From positions 1 to 10,369 of the forward strand of contig CAZIKQ010000054.1 in the NCBI GenBank assembly GCA_964540025.1: a stretch of 10,369 bases of DNA, given 5' to 3'. Shown here in pieces: positions 1-6,599 of this stretch (within the stretch, counting starts at the first letter, position 1; every line of letters begins with the position of its first letter). Below the pieces are notes generated by a model. The model was not told the origin of the DNA. It worked only from the letters and a program-made list of their open reading frames with translations, and ran no database searches. This stretch comes from RGIG250 sp964540025 (GTDB lineage: Bacteria > Bacillota > Negativicutes > Selenomonadales > Selenomonadaceae). The translations under genes were made by a program, and so were the position numbers.

Positions 1-55
1 GCTGACAGCTCCCCTACAGGGGAGCCAAGGGGTAAAGTGGCCTTTGTCGACAAGC
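1..55. repeat. Intergenic palindromic repeat element, partial (left edge)
   Basis: Bases 8-15 and 18-25 form a perfect hairpin (GCTCCCCT, loop AC, AGGGGAGC). Bases 43-55 (TTTGTCGACAAGC) contain the perfect palindrome TTGTCGACAA. The reverse complement of this stretch has the same elements in the same order as the right edge of the window: GCTTGTCGACAAA, then a short spacer, then GGCTCCCC. It is therefore a copy of the same dispersed element in inverted orientation. Its left end is outside the window. It has no coding content. It could act as a transcript-end structure for the minus-strand gene at 94-714, but no T-run follows it. Confidence 0.7.
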
Positions 56-93
56 AGAGCGGCCGTCTCAATCCTATGGCCGCCCTGCTCTGT

Positions 94-714
94 TTATTTT
101 TTTATGGTCTTGCTGAGCTTTGAGAGAAATTCCTTGCTGATCCGCTCGAACATTTTGTAGTGATCGTCCGCCGCTTCCTTTGTCCGCTCCTCCCGATGGG
201 AGTAGACCAGCTTCCCCTCCGGGGTGTAGCCGTCGTAGCGGACCCGGATCGTGGAGTAATAGCTGGTGTAGCCGGGATGGTCCACCGGCACCTGAACGTA
301 GCGGACGGCGCTCTGGCGGCGTCCTTTTTCATCGTACCAGTAATAGGTTTCGCTTCTCGTCTCCCAGGTGGTATAGGGGGGATGGTACTCGCTGCTGGAA
401 TCCCACCGCTCCACGGCGGTTTTGAACGTAAGCCCGGTGGGGTGGGGTTCTCCCGGCGGCACTATCCTGAGCCCCGTCTTTTCCGCCGTTCGGCGCAGGA
501 AATCGCTCATCTTTTTTTCGGTGATGTCATCGTCAAAATCCGCTGACAAATCGAAGGCCGCGTCCTCAAAATAGAGGGACTTCACCGTGGAAAAATCAAA
601 GGCTGAATCAGCCCAGACATCCTGGGATTTCGCCATTGCCCCCGGGACGGCGGAGGTCAGGGCCAGCAGGCAGACCGCCGCCAGCAAAAGACAACGCCGG
701 AAATTTTTAATCAT
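94..714 (-). CDS. Secreted protein of unknown function
   Basis: This 206-residue protein starts with a typical signal peptide: Lys/Arg at residues 3-7, a Leu/Ala/Val core at 9-23, and a probable cleavage site after Ala28 (AMA-KS). The mature part begins with an F-D-F-S-T-V-K-S-L-Y-F stretch (residues 39-49) resembling the start of DUF4136-like lipoprotein domains, but there is no lipobox Cys, so this is only a weak analogy. The middle (104-160) is rich in Tyr, Trp and Pro, suggesting a beta-rich fold. The C-terminus (172-206) is a charged Lys-rich helix. The start at 714 is chosen because AAAGGGGAG lies just upstream. An in-frame ATG at 756 falls inside a -10-like box and would add a non-signal leader. 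The gene appears monocistronic. I do not recognise a function. Confidence 0.8.
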   Translation of the reverse strand: MIKNFRRCLLLAAVCLLALTSAVPGAMAKSQDVWADSAFDFSTVKSLYFEDAAFDLSADFDDDITEKKMSDFLRRTAEKTGLRIVPPGEPHPTGLTFKTAVERWDSSSEYHPPYTTWETRSETYYWYDEKGRRQSAVRYVQVPVDHPGYTSYYSTIRVRYDGYTPEGKLVYSHREERTKEAADDHYKMFERISKEFLSKLSKTIKK

Positions 715-754
715 AACACGCTCCCCTTTCGGATTTATTTGCTCTTTGCTTCTC

Positions 755-782
755 ATTGTAACACATCCGATTGGGATTTGAA
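755..782 (-). promoter_or_regulatory. Candidate promoter of the secreted-protein gene
   Basis: On the minus strand a TACAAT -10 box (755-760, 5 of 6 consensus) sits 40 bases before the chosen ATG at 714. Weak -35 matches exist at 16-base spacing (TTCAAA, 777-782) or 18-base spacing (TTTTCA, 779-784). The -10 box overlaps the upstream ATG at 756, which supports the downstream start codon. Confidence 0.45.
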
Positions 783-835
783 AACAGCGAAAATTTTTAC
801 CGGCTTCCCGGCCCGCCGCTGAAATATCCGACGGG

Positions 836-2193
836 CTACTCCTTTCGCCGCAGCCGCTTTCTGCCCGGTATCCCCTTTATCCGGCGGGTACGGTCCAGCA
901 GCGCGTCGTATACGGGCTCCACCCCCAGGGAATCGGCGGTGACGTAAGCCGCTATGGTCACGGCAACCAGGGGCAGCAGTGCCGGATAGGAGCCGGTCAT
1001 CTCCATGATCAGGATACTGCCGGTGACCGGCGCCTTCACCACCGCGGCAAAGTACCCGGCCATCCCAAAGACGATGAAGGCGGCGGCATAGGACCCGGCG
1101 GCGCCGCCAAAGGAAGCCGCTTCCCCAATTCCGGCCGCCCCGCCCGGGGGGACGGGAGCCGGCAGCACCCCCAACAGGGCGGCGGCCGCCGTGAAGAACG
1201 CGCCCCCTACCGCCCCCAGCACCAGCATGGGCAGGAATATTCCCCCCGGTACCCCCGAACCGAAGCAGATGACCGTAAAGAGGAATTTTGCCAGAAAGAG
1301 TCCCCCAGCATGACCAGCCACCGGGGCGTAACGGCGGTGAAATCCTCCGCCGCCAGCCTGTCCACCAAGGGGGCCCCGCCGCCTAAAATTTCCGGAAGGA
1401 TGAAGAGCAGAACCCCGGCCATGGCTAGGGGAACCAGCGGCCGCCATAAAAAAGCGAGATGCTTTCCATACCAGTCAAGGGAGGCGGTGAGGGCCGGGGT
1501 AAAATGCTTTGCCAGCCAGCCGGTAAAAACTCCCAGCAGGGCAAACAGGACGTATTCCCACAGGAGGTTCAGGGAGGGAACCGCGGAAAAGACCGGCAGG
1601 GGCGGAATATGAAATACCGGGGACGCCCCGAAAAAAATCCGGCAGGTAACGGTAGCGGTTACGGAGGCGGCGATTGTTCCCGTGAGAACCGTGGGGGAGA
1701 AGCGGTGGCTCAGCTCCTCGAGGCAGAAAATCACTCCCGCCAGCGGCGCGTTAAAGGCCGCCGCCAAGCCGGCCCCGGCCCCGGCCATCAGCAGGAACTG
1801 CTGCTCCACCTGGGGCCTGTGTTCAAGGGAGCTGACGCCCTTGCCCACGCATCCCCCCAGCTGGACGCTGGGCCCTTCCCGGCCCAGAGAAAGGCCGCAG
1901 CCAATGGCAATTACCCCGCCGACAAACTTCAGGAGCAGAACCCGGAGCCAGTTCATGGACAGATCCCCCGCCAGCTCTCCCTTCAGCTGGGGAATGCCGG
2001 AGCCGGAGGTAAGGGGCTCCACCGCCAGGATTTTACAGAGGAAAATCGCCGCCAGAACCAGTCCCAGGCCGTAAGCCGCCAGATAAAGAGGCGACTCCTG
2101 AAGCGCGGCCGTCAGAGCCGGGCGGAAAACCTCCGGCAGCTCCAGCAGATACCGAAAGGCCGACACCACCAATCCCGCAAGGCCGCCGATCAT
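836..2193 (-). pseudogene. ClC-family chloride/proton antiporter, broken by a one-base frameshift
   Basis: Two overlapping frames together make one ClC channel/antiporter of about 452 residues, a usual length for bacterial ClC proteins without CBS domains. The first frame (2193 down to the shift) has the family ion-pathway motifs GSGIPQLK (residues 64-71), GREGPSVQLGG with the gating Glu (104-114), and FNAPLAGVIFCLEE with the paired Glu of proton-coupled antiporters (147-160). The second frame continues with FGSGVPGGIFLP and a C-terminal EPVYDALLD containing the expected Tyr. The frames join in a run of five C on the plus strand (1302-1306); six would restore one reading frame. The gene would import or exchange Cl- for H+ across the inner membrane. 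No CBS domain is present. The 5' end is also odd: the frame is open to 2301 with family-like residues, but there is no ATG, GTG or TTG there, and only a tightly spaced GAGGGG precedes the ATG at 2193. This is either a real pseudogene or a homopolymer sequencing error. Confidence 0.88.
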
Positions 2194-2306
2194 TATCCCC
2201 TCGGAGAACAGGCGGCGGTGGAAGCCCCGGCGGCCGAAGGAAATTCCCGGCTTATGATGGAGCAGGACGGTATTGATAAATTTACTCGTAGAAATTTCCC
2301 CTTAGC

Positions 2307-2337
2307 AAAAAGACCGCCCCCGAAAGGACGGTCTTTT
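2307..2337 (-). terminator. Intrinsic terminator of the rpsF-ssb-rpsR operon
   Basis: Directly after the rpsR stop, the minus strand reads AAAAGACCG, a GC-rich apex, CGGTCTTTT and then a T-run. The stem is 9 perfect pairs (2308-2316 with 2329-2337), extendable through a G-T wobble and two more GC pairs. Arms start in A and end in T, so it may work in both directions. It separates the ribosomal operon from the ClC gene. Confidence 0.9.
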
Positions 2338-2342
2338 ATTTC

Positions 2343-2576
2343 TCAGTTCTCGCAGAAGGGCAAAAGAGCGATGTTACGGGCGCGTTTGATAGCGCGGGTA
2401 ACCTGGCGCTGATGCTTCGCGCAGTTGCCGCTGATGCGGTGGGGCAGAATCTTGCCGCGCTCGGTGATGTAGCGGCGAAGCTTGCCAATATCCTTGTAGT
2501 CGATATCCTCCACGTGGTCTACGCAGAAGCTGCAAACCTTACGACGTGGACGGCGGCCACGATCCCGCTTGATCAT
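2343..2576 (-). CDS. rpsR: 30S ribosomal protein S18
   Basis: This 77-residue S18 binds the platform of the 30S subunit as a dimer with S6. The sequence runs from the basic N-terminus MIKRDRGRRPRRK through the family core (VEDIDYKDIGKLRRYITERGKILPHRISG) to the conserved RAIKRARNIALLPF. Length is normal. Cys15, Cys18, Cys52 and His55 form a C-x2-C...C-x2-H set, so this is the zinc-binding (C+) type of S18. It is the last gene of rpsF-ssb-rpsR. Its AGGAGG site overlaps the ssb stop codon, leaving only 13 bases between the genes, which suggests translational coupling. The usual rplI does not follow; a terminator does. Confidence 0.98.
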   Translation of the reverse strand: MIKRDRGRRPRRKVCSFCVDHVEDIDYKDIGKLRRYITERGKILPHRISGNCAKHQRQVTRAIKRARNIALLPFCEN

Positions 2577-2589
2577 GGTTCATTCCTCC

Positions 2590-3054
2590 TCAAAATGGGA
2601 CATCCTCATCATCGTCTGAACCAAAGGCAGGCGCTGCCGGCTGACTGTAACCGGCGGCGGGCTGGCTGTAGCCTGACTGAGCCGGAGCCGGAGCCCCGTA
2701 GCCGGATTGCTGGCCGCCGCCCTGGGGACGGGAGCCGGCAAACTCAAAGCGCTCCACCACCACCTCCGTGATGGTGCGCTTCTGACCCTGCTGGTCATCA
2801 TAGCTTCTGACGGAGAGACGGCCCTCCACCAGAATCTGTGAACCCTTGACCAGGTAACGCTGAGCCAGATCCGCGCTCTTTTCCCACATCACCAGATTGA
2901 TGAAGTCCACGGTCTGCTGGCCGGGCTGCGCATCCTGACGGCGGGCGCCGGGACGGTCCACGGCCAGTCCCAGGCGGGCCACCATGCGGCCGGTCTGGGT
3001 GGTGCGAATCTCCGGGTCACGGGTGAGGCGGCCCATCAGTATAACCTTATTCAC
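2590..3054 (-). CDS. ssb: Single-stranded DNA-binding protein
   Basis: SSB coats single-stranded DNA in replication, repair and recombination, normally as a tetramer. Residues 1-107 are the OB-fold, with the recognisable MNKVILMGRLTRDPEIR start, DFINLVMWEKSADLAQRYLVKG and ILVEGRL. Residues 108-147 are a flexible Gly/Gln/Pro/Ala/Tyr linker with a GYSQPAA unit repeated twice in tandem. The C-terminus DDDEDVPF is the acidic tip that recruits partner proteins. The start is a GTG at 3054, nine bases after GGAGG; no upstream start fits the family. The ribosome binding region contains the nine bases TCGGAGGAT twice in tandem. The gene lies between rpsF and rpsR, the usual arrangement. Confidence 0.98.
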   Translation of the reverse strand: MNKVILMGRLTRDPEIRTTQTGRMVARLGLAVDRPGARRQDAQPGQQTVDFINLVMWEKSADLAQRYLVKGSQILVEGRLSVRSYDDQQGQKRTITEVVVERFEFAGSRPQGGGQQSGYGAPAPAQSGYSQPAAGYSQPAAPAFGSDDDEDVPF

Positions 3055-3148
3055 TGCCTTATCCTCCGAATCCTCCGATAATGGAAATGCGAAGACAAAT
3101 CTTAAACTAACTTTGCGGCGCTGTCCGCCTGCTGCCGGACGGGCTGAA

Positions 3149-3505
3149 TCATTCAGCCGCCGGTTCTTCCACGGCTTCGGCCGCAGTTTCAGCCGCGGTT
3201 TCAGCTTCAGCTTCCGCCGCCGGACCTTCCGAGCGAACGATCATGTGCTTGAGAATGCCGTCGGTAATCTTGAATACCCGATCGGCTTCATTCATGCAAG
3301 CCGGCTCAGCAGTGACGTACAGAAGGTCGTAGTAGCCTTCGGTGCAGTCTTTGATCTCATAGGCCAGCTGACGCTTGCCCCAGCGATCCTCCTTGTCCAC
3401 CGTACCGCCGTTCTTCTCGATGAGCTTGAGGAACTTATCAATTATCTGATTGGTAGCCTCTTCCTCCATGGGGCGGATGATGAACATGACTTCGTACTTT
3501 CTCAC
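3149..3505 (-). CDS. rpsF: 30S ribosomal protein S6 with an acidic Ala/Glu tail
   Basis: S6 pairs with S18 on the 30S platform. Residues 1-93 carry the family signatures: (V/M)RKYEVMFIIRP at the start, a helix to residue 31, GGTVDKEDRWGKRQLAYEI in the middle, and GYYDLLYVTAEP. Residues 94-118 form a low-complexity tail of Ala and Glu, which makes the protein about 20 residues longer than a minimal S6; such tails are common and probably disordered. The frame is open far upstream, but the GTG at 3505 is chosen because AGGAGGTGA lies at ideal spacing and the protein then begins exactly where S6 proteins do. It is the first gene of the operon. A 94-base gap precedes ssb. Confidence 0.97.
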   Translation of the reverse strand: MRKYEVMFIIRPMEEEATNQIIDKFLKLIEKNGGTVDKEDRWGKRQLAYEIKDCTEGYYDLLYVTAEPACMNEADRVFKITDGILKHMIVRSEGPAAEAEAETAAETAAEAVEEPAAE

Positions 3506-3531
3506 GAAATCACCTCCTCTTTGGACTTTGG

Positions 3532-3561
3532 CCCCGCCATCATCAATTTGACGGAGCAGGG
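3532..3561 (-). promoter_or_regulatory. Leader hairpin of rpsF, candidate S6:S18 autoregulatory element
   Basis: In the predicted rpsF leader, CCCTGC pairs with GCGGGG (six pairs, one G-T), and above it CGTCA pairs with TGATG around an AAT loop. An internal loop on the 5' side puts a TCCG sequence next to the upper stem. The known S6:S18 leader motif of many bacteria shows a CCG in such a bulge, so this is a plausible match in position and shape. The hairpin ends about ten bases before the Shine-Dalgarno site. I have not aligned it to the covariance model, so the assignment is tentative. Confidence 0.45.
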
Positions 3562-3599
3562 AAGGCACGAAAATTTCGAGCCCGTTTCGACACCATGAC

Positions 3600-3628
3600 A
3601 GTTTACCATTGGCTAAAACAAAAAGCAA
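3600..3628 (-). promoter_or_regulatory. rpsF: Promoter of the rpsF-ssb-rpsR operon
   Basis: On the minus strand TTGCTT (3623-3628) and TAAACT (3600-3605) are separated by exactly 17 bases. Each matches the sigma-70 consensus at 4 or more positions. The predicted transcript starts near 3593, which gives a leader of about 88 bases before the GTG of rpsF. Confidence 0.6.
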
Positions 3629-3638
3629 GCTGTAAAAC

Positions 3639-3692
3639 AAAAAAATTCCCGGCTTAAGGTTACAGATTTTTTCAGGGGAAAATCCGCCGGGA
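3639..3692 (-). terminator. Terminator-like inverted repeat upstream of the rpsF promoter
   Basis: On the minus strand TCCCGGC (3686-3692) pairs with GCCGGGA (3647-3653). The second arm is followed by A and seven T residues. An inner GATTTT/AAAATC stem can form inside the loop. This has the shape of an intrinsic terminator but with a long loop. It ends 10 bases before the rpsF -35 box, so it would stop any minus-strand transcript entering from the chemoreceptor side, or attenuate a longer rpsF leader. Confidence 0.4.
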
Positions 3693-3751
3693 CAGGTCAT
3701 CATTTACCATAATACTTCCTGTAAACGGGACTTTTGTCCGACAGGTTCCCC

Positions 3752-3780
3752 TAGACCGCCATTAACTTTCGCTGTATAAT
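3752..3780 (+). promoter_or_regulatory. Promoter of the chemoreceptor gene
   Basis: A perfect TATAAT (3775-3780) lies 17 bases after TAGACC (3752-3757, 4 of 6 matches to TTGACA). It is sigma-70 type; I see no sigma-28 (TAAA / GCCGATAA) motif, which many motility genes have. The leader would be about 40 bases. Confidence 0.6.
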
Positions 3781-3826
3781 GGGACAAAGGTAACTTTAAT
3801 ACAGTGAATCATAGAGGAGGATTTAC

Positions 3827-5533
3827 ATGAGTAACTTAAAGGTGTCCGTTAAGCTGGCGATAATTTCCATCATCGGCATCGTGGGAATTATCGTGAACAG
3901 CATCGTGGGCTACAACAGCATGGGCAAGATCGAACACTCCCTGAATGAAATGGAGACGGTGAACGTAGCCGCCTTGAATCACCTGACCAAGAGCATCGAA
4001 GCAATGCGGGTTGCCCAGGTCCGCTTCTATCAGGCTGTAGCCGACCCGGGCCGCGCCCAGGAGGTAAACAAGACCTATACCAGCAAGATGGACGAGCTGG
4101 CAAAGGAGTGGGACCTGCTGGAGCCGAAGGCGGCCACCTTCGATTCCGTCAAGGACAAGGTCGCCATCACCAGAGCCGATGTGGCGGCTTTCCGGAAAAC
4201 CCTTGACAGCGCCATGAGCAAGGCCGTAAATCTCCAGAGCCAGGAAGCCCTGGCCGACTACAACGCCGGCGCCAGAGGCGCTACCGTGAAGCTCCGCAAC
4301 GATTTGGCCGACATCCTGAAGGGCGTTGAGACCGCTATCGCCCAGGAACGGGAAGCGAACGCCGCTATGACGGCCTCCGCCACCACTACGCTCATCGCCT
4401 CCACTGTCATCTGCGGCCTTTTGATGTCCCTTCTCTGCTACTATGTCAGCCGTGACATCCACGTGGCTCTCCAGGAGGTATCCGCCATCTGCGAAAAGGT
4501 TACCAATCGTGACCTCCGGAATGACGGAGCTACCTTCACCCGGACCGATGAGCTTGGGGATGTGGGCCGTTCCGTCATTCAGATGAGGACTGTTCTGGCA
4601 GACGTGCTCACCAAGGTGGCCCTGTCGGTAACGGAGATTACCCACGCCTCCGACACCCTCACCAGCAGCTCTCTCCAGTCCGCCCAGGCCGCTACTCAGG
4701 TGGCTCAGAACGTGACCGATGCCGCCGAGGCAGTAGAGAAGCAGTCGGCTGCTGTCCAGACCGGCTCCCAGTCCGTGGAGCGGATCAGCGGCGCCGTGTC
4801 CGGCATTTCTGCCGAGGCCCAGACCGTTGCCGCCAATGCCTCCAGCGCCGCTCATCAGGCCGCTTCCGGCGCCGCCGCCATCGGCGAGGCTGTGGCCCAG
4901 ATCAAGTCCGTGGAGCAGACCGTTTCCGATTCCGCCCTCATCGTGGACAAGCTGGGGGAGCGTTCCCAGGAAATCGGCATGATCGTGGACACCATCAGCG
5001 GCATCGCCGGTCAGACAAACCTGCTGGCCCTCAACGCCGCCATCGAGGCCGCCCGGGCCGGTGAGCACGGCCGGGGCTTCGCGGTAGTGGCGGAGGAGGT
5101 CCGCAAGCTGGCCGAACAGTCCCAGGAGGCCGCCCAGAAGATCGCCGACCTTATCGGGGCCATCCAGCAGGATACGAACCACGCCGTTGATTCCATGCAG
5201 CAGGGCCGCAACGCGGTTATCGAGGGGGCTCATTCCGTAGCCAGCCTCAAGGAAATGTTTGCCCAGATCAGCGACCTCACCAACGGCGTATCCGATCAGG
5301 TTCAGGGGATGCAGCTGTCCGTCGGGAACGTCTCCACCGATGCCAACGATGTAACAGCCACCATCGAGTCCATTGGGGACCAGGCCAGCCAGGTTTCCGA
5401 TCAGATGAACGCGGTCAGCGCCGCTACCCAGGAGCAGTCCGCTTCCGCTCAGGAAATAGCCTCTGCTTCCGATGGTCTTGCCAAGCTGGCTCAGGAGCTT
5501 CATGATGACATCAGCGGCTTCAAGCTGAAATAA
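3827..5533 (+). CDS. Methyl-accepting chemotaxis protein
   Basis: A 568-residue transmembrane chemoreceptor that signals through CheW/CheA to the flagellar motor. Transmembrane helix 1 is at about 11-28. A helical extracytoplasmic sensor of about 160 residues (29-187) looks like the four-helix-bundle (4HB_MCP) class. Transmembrane helix 2 is at about 187-207, HAMP at about 208-261, then a long Ala/Ser/Gln-rich signalling coiled coil. The highly conserved hairpin tip IAGQTNLLALNAAIEAARAG (393-412), followed by EHGRGFAVVAEEVRKLAEQS, is intact. There is no C-terminal CheR/CheB-binding pentapeptide; the protein ends GFKLK. AGAGGAGG lies six bases before the ATG. No chemotaxis or flagellar gene is adjacent, so it is an orphan receptor and its ligand cannot be predicted. 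Confidence 0.97.
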   Translation: MSNLKVSVKLAIISIIGIVGIIVNSIVGYNSMGKIEHSLNEMETVNVAALNHLTKSIEAMRVAQVRFYQAVADPGRAQEVNKTYTSKMDELAKEWDLLEPKAATFDSVKDKVAITRADVAAFRKTLDSAMSKAVNLQSQEALADYNAGARGATVKLRNDLADILKGVETAIAQEREANAAMTASATTTLIASTVICGLLMSLLCYYVSRDIHVALQEVSAICEKVTNRDLRNDGATFTRTDELGDVGRSVIQMRTVLADVLTKVALSVTEITHASDTLTSSSLQSAQAATQVAQNVTDAAEAVEKQSAAVQTGSQSVERISGAVSGISAEAQTVAANASSAAHQAASGAAAIGEAVAQIKSVEQTVSDSALIVDKLGERSQEIGMIVDTISGIAGQTNLLALNAAIEAARAGEHGRGFAVVAEEVRKLAEQSQEAAQKIADLIGAIQQDTNHAVDSMQQGRNAVIEGAHSVASLKEMFAQISDLTNGVSDQVQGMQLSVGNVSTDANDVTATIESIGDQASQVSDQMNAVSAATQEQSASAQEIASASDGLAKLAQELHDDISGFKLK

Positions 5534-5546
5534 GCCTCCGGCTTTT
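5532..5546 (+). terminator. Weak terminator-like hairpin after the chemoreceptor gene
   Basis: AAGCC and GGCTT form a five-pair stem with a TCC loop, overlapping the stop codon and followed by a short TT-A stretch. It is the only hairpin directly after the gene and is weak. Confidence 0.3.
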
Positions 5547-5583
5547 ATGAGGAACGTTTTTTCAGGCTTTCTAAAAATTTTTC

Positions 5584-5612
5584 TTGCATTCCATTTCAGT
5601 CTGTGGTAACAT
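5584..5612 (+). promoter_or_regulatory. Promoter of the tRNA-Glu gene
   Basis: TTGCAT (5584-5589) and TAACAT (5607-5612) are 17 bases apart, each with 4 of 6 consensus matches. The -10 ends nine bases before the mature tRNA 5' end, a typical spacing for a tRNA transcript. Confidence 0.5.
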
Positions 5613-5621
5613 ACCTCATGC

Positions 5622-5696
5622 GGCACCTTCGTCAAGTGGTTAAGACACCGGCCTCTCACGCCGGGTTCACGGGTTCGAATCCCGTAGGTGTCACCA
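5622..5696 (+). tRNA. tRNA-Glu (anticodon CTC)
   Basis: A complete cloverleaf can be drawn by hand. The acceptor stem is GGCACCT with AGGTGTC (one G-T pair), the D stem GTC/GAC, and the anticodon stem CCGGC/GCCGG with loop CTCTCAC. The anticodon CTC at 5655-5657 reads GAG codons. The variable loop is 4 bases and the T stem is ACGGG/CCCGT around TTCGAAT. Discriminator A and CCA are encoded. The gene stands alone with its own promoter and terminator. GAG is frequent in the neighbouring genes, consistent with a use for this isoacceptor. Confidence 0.97.
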
Positions 5697-5707
5697 ACTG
5701 AACGCTT

Positions 5708-5738
5708 CAGCCTCGGTCTTGTACCGGGGCTGTTTTTT
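5708..5738 (+). terminator. Intrinsic terminator after tRNA-Glu
   Basis: CAGCCTCGGT pairs with ACCGGGGCTG (ten pairs, one G-T) around a five-base loop and is followed by six T residues. It ends the tRNA transcript before the promoter of the next gene. Confidence 0.92.
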
Positions 5739-5789
5739 ATTACCGAAATAATTTAGGGCTAAGGTCCCAGAGGGTATAATTATATTTAA

Positions 5790-5818
5790 TTGACAGGTAT
5801 TACGGGCTAATTTATAAT
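5790..5818 (+). promoter_or_regulatory. Perfect consensus sigma-70 promoter
   Basis: TTGACA (5790-5795), 17 bases, TATAAT (5813-5818): both hexamers and the spacing match the consensus exactly. A second TATAAT at 5775-5780 has no good -35. The predicted start gives a leader of about 40 bases for the guanylate-kinase-like gene. Confidence 0.88.
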
Positions 5819-5863
5819 GAGGGTGGAATTAACGATTTCTAAAAAAGGAGGGGACGATGCACC

Positions 5864-6454
5864 GTGGAAAACAAGGTATATGCTTTGGTAGGGCCCCACG
5901 CTTCCGGCAAGGGACGCTTTGCGAAGGAGCTGCAAAACATCGGGCTTCACTATATCCCCTTTTACACCACCGGCCCCGTCAAGCAGGAATCCGCAGCTCC
6001 CTGGCAGACTCCTGTTGCCCTGCCCATTGAGAAGATCGAATTTTTCAAGACGGACTTCATCGTCAAGGATACCTACAAGGGAAACTACGTAGGCATCAAA
6101 AAGAGCGATATTCTGGAGGCCGTGAGCAATCACCGGGCTAGTGTCGTGATTCTGACTCCCGCAGAAATAAAGCAGCTTACCCCCGTCCTGCGTAGCACCT
6201 TGGAGACGGTTTACCTGATGAGCGACTATGTGGCTATCGTGGAACGGATGCTCATGATGGGCTGCAACAATGACGAAATCAAATATCATTTGGAATACGC
6301 GGAGAACAACCACGAGTTTGATCTGTGGAAGACTGCCCGCCACGTGATAAAGAATACCGGTGAGCCGGCTGACGTAGTGCGCCAGCTGATGGCGATTATC
6401 GGGCTTACCGTCCCGGCCTCCCCTCAGCAGGTCAAGGAGCTCCTGGGTAAATAA
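5864..6454 (+). CDS. Divergent guanylate-kinase-like P-loop protein
   Basis: A 196-residue cytosolic protein with the size and layout of guanylate kinase. A Walker A motif GPHASGKG is at residues 10-17. HYIPFYTTGPVKQES (29-43) sits where guanylate kinases have S-x-T-T-R-x-P-R-x-G-E. YKGNYVGIKKSDI (71-83) matches the G-N-x-Y-G-T region, and VVILTP follows at 94-99. The C-terminal helices (EIKYHLEYAENNHEFDLW, then VIKNTGEPADVV) follow the family ending. However, the first GMP-binding Arg is Gly37 and the Gly-Glu and Tyr-Gly positions are altered, so substrate may differ from GMP. GTG at 5864 is chosen because AAGGAGGGG precedes it at good spacing; the ATG at 5857 is out of frame. It is monocistronic, between two terminators, and expected to be strongly expressed from its promoter. 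It is unlikely to be the housekeeping gmk. Confidence 0.82.
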   Translation: MENKVYALVGPHASGKGRFAKELQNIGLHYIPFYTTGPVKQESAAPWQTPVALPIEKIEFFKTDFIVKDTYKGNYVGIKKSDILEAVSNHRASVVILTPAEIKQLTPVLRSTLETVYLMSDYVAIVERMLMMGCNNDEIKYHLEYAENNHEFDLWKTARHVIKNTGEPADVVRQLMAIIGLTVPASPQQVKELLGK

Positions 6455-6459
6455 AAGAC

Positions 6460-6507
6460 AAAATCGGATTTTTTCGGTTCAGCCCGGAGAGATCCGATTT
6501 TTTATTT
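6460..6507 (+). terminator. Intrinsic terminator of the guanylate-kinase-like gene
   Basis: AAAATCGGAT (6460-6469) pairs perfectly with ATCCGATTTT (6492-6501), then more T residues. The 22-base loop can form a small inner CGG/CCG stem. Arms start with A-runs, so it could also act on the minus strand. Confidence 0.85.
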
Positions 6508-6599
6508 TCAATTTCCGGGGCGGCGGAATCCGGCTGTTTTTTGTCAGGGGCTGCCTTTATAAAGTCTTGACTGTTCCCGGCCCGCGGGGAGAATTTGCC

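Noticed and set aside
1302..1306. Programmed ribosomal frameshift in the ClC gene
   Set aside because: The shift would be -1, but there is no X-XXY-YYZ slippery heptamer, I saw no clear downstream structure, and I know of no programmed frameshifting in ClC genes.
1459..2412. A 317-codon plus-strand frame over the ClC gene
   Set aside because: It is antisense to strongly conserved ClC motifs and runs into rpsR and the terminator; composition is Arg/Gln/Gly-rich noise.
3149..3703. Longer S6 reading frame starting at 3703
   Set aside because: The extra N-terminal residues are unlike S6, span the predicted promoter and leader, and the GTG at 3505 has an ideal ribosome binding site.
3836..5659. 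A 607-codon open frame antisense to the chemoreceptor gene
   Set aside because: It mirrors the coding frame of a clear MCP in GC-rich DNA, is Gly/Leu-rich low complexity, has no ribosome binding site, and overlaps the tRNA.
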